The position numbers and the translations under genes are program-made. This document shows, one piece after another, positions 25,517 through 31,704 of a stretch of DNA of 64,000 bases. The notes beneath the pieces were generated by a model that saw only the letters and a program-made list of their open reading frames with translations, made no database searches and was not told the DNA's origin. The DNA is from Riemerella columbina (lineage in GTDB: Bacteria; Bacteroidota; Bacteroidia; Flavobacteriales; Weeksellaceae). Within the stretch, counting starts at the first letter, position 1. Each line of letters opens with the position of its first letter. Location: assembly GCF_030517065.1 (NCBI RefSeq), contig NZ_CP103950.1:1240001-1304000 (forward strand), written 5' to 3'.

Positions 25517-26182
25517 ATGATAAAAGCGAGAAATATACACAAATCTTATGATGATTTAGAGGTATTAAAAGGGGTAGATATAGAAATAAAAGATGCCGAA
25601 GTAGTTTCTATTGTGGGAGAATCTGGCGCAGGGAAATCTACATTGCTTCAGATTTTGGGGACTCTGGATTTGCCGACGGATATACAGCAACACCAGACCG
25701 AAATCACCATAGATGGGCAGTCGTTTCTAAAGATGAAAGACCAAGAACTCTCCCGGTTTAGGAATGAAAATATCGGTTTTGTTTTCCAAAATCATCAGTT
25801 GTTGCCAGAGTTTACGGCGTTGGAGAATGTGCTGTTGCCCATTAAAATTTCAGCTAAAGATGAAGCCGAATACATCAAGAAAGCTTATAGCCTTTTTGAG
25901 GAACTTAAAATAGAAGAGCGGATGCACCATAAGCCCAAGCAACTCTCTGGCGGCGAGGCACAAAGAGTAGCGGTAATCAGAGCGTTAATCAACTCGCCAA
26001 AGGTTATTTTTGCCGATGAGCCCACAGGGAATTTAGATTCTAAAAATGCCGAAGCCCTCCACCAGCTTTTCTTTGATTTGAGGGATAAATACCACCAAAC
26101 ATTCATCATTGTAACCCATAATAACAGCTTGGCAGACCGCACGGATAGAAAATTGGTGATGCGTGACGGAATGATTTTGTAA
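25517..26182 (+). CDS. lolD: LolD-like ABC transporter ATP-binding protein
   Basis: About 221 residues from the ATG at 25517; an upstream extension in the same frame looks untranslated. Walker A is GESGAGKST (about 36-44), the signature is LSGGEAQRVAV, and Walker B is VIFADEPTGNLD, followed by a His switch in VTHNN. The length and the TGNLD sequence fit the MacB/LolD/FtsE group, which power LolC/E-type permeases that extract lipoproteins from the inner membrane. The permease at 18.6-19.9 kb is the nearest candidate partner. Its 3' end is followed within 20 bases by the 21-bp array that precedes radC. Confidence 0.88.
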   Translation: MIKARNIHKSYDDLEVLKGVDIEIKDAEVVSIVGESGAGKSTLLQILGTLDLPTDIQQHQTEITIDGQSFLKMKDQELSRFRNENIGFVFQNHQLLPEFTALENVLLPIKISAKDEAEYIKKAYSLFEELKIEERMHHKPKQLSGGEAQRVAVIRALINSPKVIFADEPTGNLDSKNAEALHQLFFDLRDKYHQTFIIVTHNNSLADRTDRKLVMRDGMIL

Positions 26183-26199
26183 GTCTTTAATATATTAAA

Positions 26200-26405
26200 A
26201 TACAATTGCAAAGGGTAAAAATGCAATTGCAAAGGGTAAAAATACAATTGCAAAGGGTAAAAATACAATTGCAAAGGGTAAAAATACAATTGCAAAGGGT
26301 AAAAATGCAATTGCAAAGGGGTAAAATACAATTGCAAAGGGTAAAAATGCAATTGCAAAGGGGTAAAATACAATTGCAAAGGGTAAAAATGCAATTGCAA
26401 AGAAT
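26200..26405 (+). repeat. Ten-copy 21-bp tandem array between lolD and radC
   Basis: CAATTGCAAAGGG starts at 26203, 26224, 26245, 26266, 26287, 26308, 26329, 26350, 26371 and 26392, every copy exactly 21 bases from the next. The only variation is A or G before CAATTG and a G/A exchange after AAAGGG. Each unit contains the palindrome CAATTG. The array fills the gap and ends about 10 bases before the radC ATG. There are no spacers, so it is not a CRISPR. Near-identity of the copies points to recent expansion. Confidence 0.97.
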
Positions 26406-26409
26406 TTAA
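26221..26409 (+). other. Open frame of QLQRVKI heptads through the lolD-radC array
   Basis: From an ATG at 26221 the array encodes 62 residues, MQLQRVK followed by IQLQRVK-type heptads, with a TAA 6 bases before radC. Leu and Val alternate 3-4 as in a coiled coil. Any 21-bp repeat stays open, so translation is not established. Confidence 0.2.
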
Positions 26410-26414
26410 GAAAA

Positions 26415-27092
26415 ATGTCTATTAAGCAGTTAGCGGAAGATGATAGACCCCGAGAAAAATTTTTAACTAAGGGGAGAGGAGCAGTTTCAGACTCGGAGTT
26501 GCTCGCTATTATTATGGGCAGCGGTAGCCGCACGCAGTCTGCGGTGGATTTGGCACGGACCATTTTAGATCAATATCAAAACAATTGGCACCTCCTCAGC
26601 GAGGCTTCTGTTCCAGAGTTAATGCGATTTAAGGGCGTGGGAGAAGCCAAGGCGGTGAGTATTGCTACAGCGTTAGAAATAGGCAAGCGCAGGGCATTAC
26701 AAGAGTTTCCAAAACGCAGAAGCATCAACCAGAGCAGAGATATTTATGAGATGATGCATCCGCTGATGGCAGATTTGGCTATAGAGGAATTTTGGCTGAT
26801 TCTACTCAATGCTAAAAACAAAGTGATACATCGTTTCCCGATTTCCAGAGGCGGTATCCATAGCACAGTGGTAGATGTCCGCTGGCTGTTTAAACAGGTT
26901 TTAGAATACTCTGCCACAGCAATTATTTTGGTACACAACCACCCATCAGGAGAGCCGCAACCCAGCTCAGCCGACCGAGAGCTGACTCAAAAAATAGTGC
27001 AGGCGGGGCAACTTTTGGATATTCGCGTGCTGGATCACATTATCATTGCTAAAGATTCTTATTTTAGTTTTTCAGACCACGGCAGTTTATGA
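26415..27092 (+). CDS. radC: RadC-family JAB/MPN-domain protein
   Basis: A 225-residue protein with an N-terminal helix-hairpin-helix-like part (LMRFKGVGEAKAVSIATALE) and a C-terminal JAB domain. The metal motif is visible as His174, His176 and Asp187 in HNHPSGEPQPSSAD. The family is widespread and named after a DNA-repair phenotype later assigned to another gene, so its true role is uncertain. A DNA-related metalloprotease-like or nuclease function has been proposed. The ATG follows the 21-bp array directly. The stop overlaps the next start by 4 bases (ATGA), showing translational coupling with the acyltransferase-like gene. Confidence 0.92.
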   Translation: MSIKQLAEDDRPREKFLTKGRGAVSDSELLAIIMGSGSRTQSAVDLARTILDQYQNNWHLLSEASVPELMRFKGVGEAKAVSIATALEIGKRRALQEFPKRRSINQSRDIYEMMHPLMADLAIEEFWLILLNAKNKVIHRFPISRGGIHSTVVDVRWLFKQVLEYSATAIILVHNHPSGEPQPSSADRELTQKIVQAGQLLDIRVLDHIIIAKDSYFSFSDHGSL

Positions 27093-27982
27093 TCACGATA
27101 AAAACTTATAAAACCATTGATTTTGAGCGGTACCACCTTTGCCTTAAAGCTTCGGCGCAGTATGTTTTTCAGGCAGAGCGTGCTTATTTAGAAGCCACCA
27201 ACGGCACCCAGTGGGAGTTTTTAGTCTATGGCGATTATCAAGCGGTGATGCCCATTCCGATTAAAAAGAAATTCGGGTGGATAAAAATGGTGGTGCTTCC
27301 GCCTTATTTGCAGCAATTGGGCGTATTTTCTCCACAAGATGATGCCTCCACGAACCGCTTATTTTACGATTTTTTGATAAAGCATTATCTGGTTTATTAT
27401 TATGCTTTTAATGCTAAAAATCAACTTTCAGAGTTACCACATTATAAAAATTATAGGCTTTCTTCAGCGCCTTATGCGCAGGTTTTGAAAGGCTATTCTG
27501 TACATCGGCGACGGAATGTGAGGCCCCACGACAAGAAAAATCAGCATTTGAGTTTTGCCAAAGGCTCTAAGGCTTCACATTATCGGAATTTTTTTATGAA
27601 CTATGCCAAAGGCGTGGAGCGCCCCCAATTAAAAGCGATGTATTTTTCGGTTTTAGAGGCGTTGGAGGCTGCAGGGAAATTAGAAATTTATGAAATGCGA
27701 CACCATCAAACTTTGGTTTCTGTAGTTTTCTTAATGAAGTCGGAGTATTGCCAGAGCTTGATAGGTTTTATCAATAACTATGAGCTTTCCACCAACGCGT
27801 CCTCTTATATGATTGACTGTCTTCTTAAAAACAGCATAGACCATCTGGATTTTAATTTTAACGGCAGTAATGTACCTTCTGTGAGTGATTTTTATCATAG
27901 ATTTGGCGCACAATTAGAAAATTATCCTGTAATCCCCCCTTCAAAAGTGAGAGTGTTGAAGTCTTTATTTCGTTGGAATTGA
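27089..27982 (+). CDS. FemAB/GNAT-like acyltransferase
   Basis: A 297-residue cytoplasmic protein resembling the peptidoglycan-bridge-forming (FemAB-like) or BioF2-like acyltransferase group in Flavobacteriia. Support is the N-terminal stretch QWEFLVYGDYQAVMPIP, a middle RRRNVR segment and the typical end LDFNFNGSNVPSVSDFYHRFGA. It lacks a signal peptide. The substrate is unknown, possibly an amino acid or acyl group added to a cell-surface component. It overlaps radC by 4 bases. A decayed copy of its last 110 bases lies 3.1 kb downstream, beyond the M36 peptidase gene. The family call is moderate, from pattern recognition only. Confidence 0.6.
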   Translation: MITIKTYKTIDFERYHLCLKASAQYVFQAERAYLEATNGTQWEFLVYGDYQAVMPIPIKKKFGWIKMVVLPPYLQQLGVFSPQDDASTNRLFYDFLIKHYLVYYYAFNAKNQLSELPHYKNYRLSSAPYAQVLKGYSVHRRRNVRPHDKKNQHLSFAKGSKASHYRNFFMNYAKGVERPQLKAMYFSVLEALEAAGKLEIYEMRHHQTLVSVVFLMKSEYCQSLIGFINNYELSTNASSYMIDCLLKNSIDHLDFNFNGSNVPSVSDFYHRFGAQLENYPVIPPSKVRVLKSLFRWN

Positions 27983-28063
27983 AAAATCACCTATTAAAAA
28001 TGTTGCAATTTTTTGGTGATATGATAGATTGCATCAATGATTTTTTAAAAATCATAATAAAAT

Positions 28064-28087
28064 ATGATATATTTTTATTTATATCAT
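28064..28087. promoter_or_regulatory. AT-rich inverted repeat upstream of the M36 peptidase gene
   Basis: ATGATATA and TATATCAT form an 8-bp inverted repeat with an 8-base gap, 17 bases before the -33 element. It is a possible operator, although AT-richness makes such repeats common by chance. Confidence 0.3.
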
Positions 28088-28102
28088 TATTTTAATTATT
28101 TA

Positions 28103-28133
28103 TTTGGTGAAGTGATATTTTTTGTTATATTTG
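28103..28133 (+). promoter_or_regulatory. Promoter of the M36 peptidase gene
   Basis: TTTG ending at 28106, a 19-base spacer and TATATTTG (28126-28133). This is a near-perfect Bacteroidota promoter, 21 bases before the ATG. Confidence 0.8.
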
Positions 28134-28154
28134 GAAAGTTTAAAACCATATAAT

Positions 28155-30722
28155 ATGACAAAACTTTACAAACTTAGTATTGCAGTATTGTTCGCTTTTG
28201 GTGTTTTCAATGCGCAAACCCATTATGATGATGTTCTGAAAAACTATCTCAATGGCGCTACTTCTACTTTCAATAGCTCAAAACCTGAAGCTAAACAATT
28301 TAAAATTATCAATACCGACTCTTCGCAAGCGTTAGGCGGCGCGGTGCTCCAAGTCCAACAGACTTATAATGGCGTTCCAATCTATGGCGCTGTGGCTTCG
28401 GCATTGGTAAAGAATGACCAAGTGGTGCATTTTTCTGATAATTTCCGTAAAAATATTGTAGTTGTTTCTACTAAAACTAAAGCAAGTCTTAATGCTGAAC
28501 AAGCGTTAAAAGGCTTAGGAATTAAGGTTAAAGCGCTCGCTAAATCAGGGCAGGAGTTTTATTTCCCTACCGAAAATGGTTTGGTATTCGCTTACGCCTA
28601 TACTTACGAAGATCACGATGGCATTCTTTGGAATGTGGTAGTAGATGCTCAAGATGGTAGCGTGCTGTTGGAAGAATCTCTTACGCTGTCGTGTAATTTT
28701 GCACCAGGGATGTACGGCAGACCTCATCAACATCGTTTTATTGGGCCATTAAATCAACCTCAAAACTTGAATAAGAGTATTTTAGCCGCGGCAGATCATG
28801 CATCTTATCATGTTTTTGCTCTTCCTATAGAAGCCCCTTCTTTTGGAAACAGAAGCATTGTTTCTGATCCTTGGGACAATACCGCTTCGCCAGAAGGTTG
28901 GCACTCTGATGGCACTAACCACTATACCATTACCCGAGGGAATAATGTCCATGCTTATACAGACCTTGACGGTACGAATAACATTGGATTTTCGGCAGAT
29001 GGTGGCACTGGTAGAAATTTTGATTTCCCTTTGGATCTTAATTTAACGCATGAGCACTATCAAGATGCGGCACTGACCAATTTATTCTATATGAATAATA
29101 TGCTGCACGATATTAGCTATCAATTTGGCTTTACAGAAAGTGCAAGAAACTTCCAAACCAATAATTTTGGGAAAGGTGGCTATGGGCATGATGCCGTAAA
29201 GGCAGAAGCCAGAGACGGCATCAATAAAGCAACGCCTAATCTTAATAATGCCAATTTTGCAACGCCATCAGACGGTGGTGCTCCAAGAATGCAAATGTTC
29301 CTTTGGGATCCTATAAAAGTAGAACGGATATTCTTTAACAGCCCTAATGATTTTACCGATAGAAGACCCAACTCAAAAACAGCAAGTTTCGGACCTAAAC
29401 TAACCGCTACTGGCGTTACAGGGGATTTAGCTTTAACTACACCTCTTAATGGCTGTACCAATATTGATGAAGACCTTACAGGGAAAATAGCCCTGATTGC
29501 TAGAGGTTCTTGTAACTTTACTGCAAAGGTGAAAAATGCTCAAACTAAAGGTGCTATCGCAGCTATTATTTATAATATACCATCATCTACTTCTTTTGGA
29601 CCAATGGGCGGTACAGACGCTTCTGTAACCATTCCGTCAGTGCTTATAGAAGCCAGCGAGGGAGATGCGATTAAAGCCCAATTGGAAGCCTCTACGGTTA
29701 ATGTAACCCTAAAAGATAACCCTGATGAATACCTTTATATCGATGGCGATTTTGACAATGGTATCATCGCCCATGAGTATACGCACGGTATCTCTAACAG
29801 ACTTACTGGAGATGGTTACGGCTGTTTAAGCTCTTCTTTGGATAATGAACAAATGGGAGAGGGTTGGTCAGATTTCTTAGCGCTTATGCTAACCAACCGC
29901 CCTGGTGACACCGCTGATGTGCCAAGAGGAATAGGAACTTATGCTTCTGGAGAACCTACAGATGGTTTAGGCATCCGCCCTGCAAAATATTCGCCAGATT
30001 TTAGCATCAATAATTATACTTATGGCAAAACCAACGGAATGTATTATACAGAAAATGGGATGACCAGACCACATGTACATTCTATTGGTTTTGTGTGGGC
30101 GACTATCCTTTGGGATCTACATTGGAAATATGCAGAAAAGTATGGTTATGCCTCGGATGTTACCGCAGATATGAATTCAGGGAGTGCCAGAGTCCTCCAA
30201 ACAGTAATGGATGGAATGAAATTACAAGGTTGTAATCCTACTTTTGTTAAGGGTAGAGATGCCATTATTGCGGCAGACCAAAACTTAACTGGTGGTGATA
30301 ACAAATGTTTGATTTGGAAAGTTTTCGCAAAAAGAGGCGTTGGTGTTAATGCCGATCCAGGGTTAATCCAACCAAAATCTCGATTCAATAACGCAGATAT
30401 AGAAGCAGCTCTTAATGATCAAGTAGAAGATTTTACTATCCCTGCAGAGTGTAATGCGGTGATGGCAACCACAGAGGAGCAGACTTCTCAAAATGTGGCG
30501 GTATATCCTAACCCCGCTCAGAATGAAATTTTTGTGAAAGCCGATGCCAGTGCAGGTCTTTTATCTGTAAACCTCTATGATGCTACGGGCAAATTGGTTG
30601 TTTCACAGAAGGTAAAAAGCCAAGAGCCTATCCGTGTTGCTCACTTGAATAACGGGCTTTATATCTTAAAAGTAGAAGGTTTAAATGTTAATTTCAGTGA
30701 GAAAATTATTATCAAGAAATAA
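28155..30722 (+). CDS. M36 (fungalysin) metallopeptidase with PA domain and type IX sorting domain
   Basis: About 855 residues from the ATG at 28155, which gives a clean signal peptide (MTKLYKLSIAVLFAFGVFNA). Order: an FTP-type propeptide (about 20-190), the N-terminal part of the catalytic domain, a PA insert (about 400-520, with LTGKIALIARGSCNFTAKV), then the zinc site HEYTH at His540-Glu541-His544 and the third ligand in GEGWSDF. The last 80 residues are a T9SS type A domain (VYPNPAQNEI to KIIIKK). It should be an extracellular peptidase secreted through T9SS. It has its own promoter and terminator, and is bracketed by the acyltransferase 3' end and a decayed copy of it. Confidence 0.94.
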   Translation: MTKLYKLSIAVLFAFGVFNAQTHYDDVLKNYLNGATSTFNSSKPEAKQFKIINTDSSQALGGAVLQVQQTYNGVPIYGAVASALVKNDQVVHFSDNFRKNIVVVSTKTKASLNAEQALKGLGIKVKALAKSGQEFYFPTENGLVFAYAYTYEDHDGILWNVVVDAQDGSVLLEESLTLSCNFAPGMYGRPHQHRFIGPLNQPQNLNKSILAAADHASYHVFALPIEAPSFGNRSIVSDPWDNTASPEGWHSDGTNHYTITRGNNVHAYTDLDGTNNIGFSADGGTGRNFDFPLDLNLTHEHYQDAALTNLFYMNNMLHDISYQFGFTESARNFQTNNFGKGGYGHDAVKAEARDGINKATPNLNNANFATPSDGGAPRMQMFLWDPIKVERIFFNSPNDFTDRRPNSKTASFGPKLTATGVTGDLALTTPLNGCTNIDEDLTGKIALIARGSCNFTAKVKNAQTKGAIAAIIYNIPSSTSFGPMGGTDASVTIPSVLIEASEGDAIKAQLEASTVNVTLKDNPDEYLYIDGDFDNGIIAHEYTHGISNRLTGDGYGCLSSSLDNEQMGEGWSDFLALMLTNRPGDTADVPRGIGTYASGEPTDGLGIRPAKYSPDFSINNYTYGKTNGMYYTENGMTRPHVHSIGFVWATILWDLHWKYAEKYGYASDVTADMNSGSARVLQTVMDGMKLQGCNPTFVKGRDAIIAADQNLTGGDNKCLIWKVFAKRGVGVNADPGLIQPKSRFNNADIEAALNDQVEDFTIPAECNAVMATTEEQTSQNVAVYPNPAQNEIFVKADASAGLLSVNLYDATGKLVVSQKVKSQEPIRVAHLNNGLYILKVEGLNVNFSEKIIIKK

Positions 30723-30742
30723 AACCTCTTTTCTTTAAAACC

Positions 30743-30780
30743 AATCCGCTAATTCATCTTTTGAGTTAGCGGATTTTTTA
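30743..30780 (+). terminator. Terminator of the M36 peptidase gene
   Basis: AATCCGCTAA pairs with TTAGCGGATT (extended by a further TTC/GAG) around a short loop, followed by a T run, 20 bases after the stop. Confidence 0.85.
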
Positions 30781-30835
30781 TTTCTAAACTTTGAGGTTAG
30801 AGGCTATATCAAAACAAGGAAGTGTAATAAATGAA

Positions 30836-30922
30836 TATAAAAAAGCACAAACTAAAAAGTTTGTGCTTTTAGCCTTTAGCCATTAGGCTAAGGGGGCGCA
30901 GAGGTTTTACGCCCCGCAGTTA
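30836..30922 (-). ncRNA. Candidate small RNA with three hairpins and a terminator
   Basis: On the minus strand a TATATTTG box (30928-30935) is followed by about 87 bases with no ORF. They can fold into a GGGGCG/CGCCCC hairpin, then a TTAGCC/GGCTAA hairpin that has a second competing GGCTAA, and finally a 12-bp terminator stem (AAAAGCACAAAC with GTTTGTGCTTTT) and a T run. Promoter, structured body and terminator together look like an independent small RNA gene. Short, repeated flavobacterial RNA motifs such as Flavo-1 are of this kind, but I cannot assign a family. It lies between the M36 gene and the pseudogene fragment. Confidence 0.5.
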
Positions 30923-30927
30923 TGATG

Positions 30928-30935
30928 CAAATATA
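30928..30935 (-). promoter_or_regulatory. -7 box of the candidate small RNA
   Basis: TATATTTG on the minus strand, an exact TAnnTTTG match. No -33 TTG is seen at normal spacing. Confidence 0.45.
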
Positions 30936-31015
30936 CAAAAAATAAAAAAATAATCCTATAAAAACTTTTTAAGCAATAAATATTACAGATTCTCAGAAAG
31001 CTGCCACGGATTATC
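30936..31015. other. AT-rich spacer without a recognisable feature
   Basis: Eighty AT-rich bases between the small RNA promoter and the pseudogene remnant. I see no ORF, hairpin or repeat here. Confidence 0.6.
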
Positions 31016-31138
31016 AGTAATGAAGTTGTGCCCTCCGTAGGTGATTTTTATCATAGATTTGGTGCCCAATTAGAAAATTATCCTGTAATCCCCCCTTCAA
31101 AAGTGAGAGTATTGAAGTCTTTATTTCGTTGGGATTGA
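31016..31138 (+). pseudogene. Remnant of a second acyltransferase copy (C-terminal codons only)
   Basis: From about 31028 to the TGA at 31136-31138 the frame reads VPSVGDFYHRFGAQLENYPV, then IPPSKVRVLKSLFRWD. This matches the last 36 codons of the acyltransferase gene at 27089-27982 with only a few changes, most of them silent. The homology fades upstream of 31016, where an insertion of about six bases is visible. No start or body of the gene is left. The copy lies in the same orientation as the intact gene, with the M36 gene between them. Confidence 0.88.
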
Positions 31139-31162
31139 AGCATAAATACTAAAAATAACCCC

Positions 31163-31648
31163 CTATTGTTCCCTCACTTTCATTAGTAGAGGTTCAGAGG
31201 CGTCTTGATCAGGTTTGGGCGCGAGTTGCCAAAATGCTATTTCAGAGATCTGATAAGTATCAAACTGGATACTGACTCTCGCTTCTTCTCCATTTTTTAC
31301 TCCCCTATAATATAGAGTGGTTTTGGTTTTATCATCGGTATCTGTCTCAAAATGTTTCTTTAATAAATCAATGATTTTCTGGTAGTTATTAAGCATTGCG
31401 GCTTGATTTTTAAAATGTAAACTAATGCTAACCACCTCATTTTCATCGGAAAAGCGTAAAGACACCTCTTTGAATATAGGATGATTCTTGAGTTCTACCC
31501 AATTACTGTATTGCGTTTTTTTTATTTTTCCTTTATAGGGTTTGCCCAGCTCTATGCCTGTAATATTCAGTTCTTTTAGGACCTTCTCGGTTTGTCCGAA
31601 AACCAAAGTTACGAGGACAAGGCACACCGATAACAGTATTTTTTTCAT
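31163..31648 (-). CDS. Secreted protein of unknown function
   Basis: A 161-residue protein with a clear signal peptide (MKKILLSVCLVLVTLVFGQ). The mature part has alternating charged and hydrophobic residues compatible with a small alpha/beta domain. It has no Cys, no catalytic motif and no sorting domain that I can see, so it is probably periplasmic. It follows tamL by 56 bases on the same strand and could be co-transcribed with it. I do not recognise the family. Confidence 0.65.
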   Translation of the reverse strand: MKKILLSVCLVLVTLVFGQTEKVLKELNITGIELGKPYKGKIKKTQYSNWVELKNHPIFKEVSLRFSDENEVVSISLHFKNQAAMLNNYQKIIDLLKKHFETDTDDKTKTTLYYRGVKNGEEARVSIQFDTYQISEIAFWQLAPKPDQDASEPLLMKVREQ

Positions 31649-31704
31649 ATCGATAAAATTTAAATTTTCATTGTATTGACATTCATCAACCCACTAAAAT
31701 CCCC

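Noticed and set aside
26200-26405. CRISPR or iteron replication origin
   Set aside because: There are no spacers and no replication initiator gene nearby. RadC and LolD are ordinary chromosomal genes.
26195-26563. Minus-strand open frames through the lolD-radC array (peptides of YFYPLQL or FAIVFYP type)
   Set aside because: A 21-bp repeat is open in several frames on both strands. These frames also run antisense into radC and lolD and have no promoter.
27876-31138. Composite transposon around the M36 peptidase
   Set aside because: The direct repeats are acyltransferase coding sequence, not insertion sequence ends. No transposase or target-site duplication is visible.
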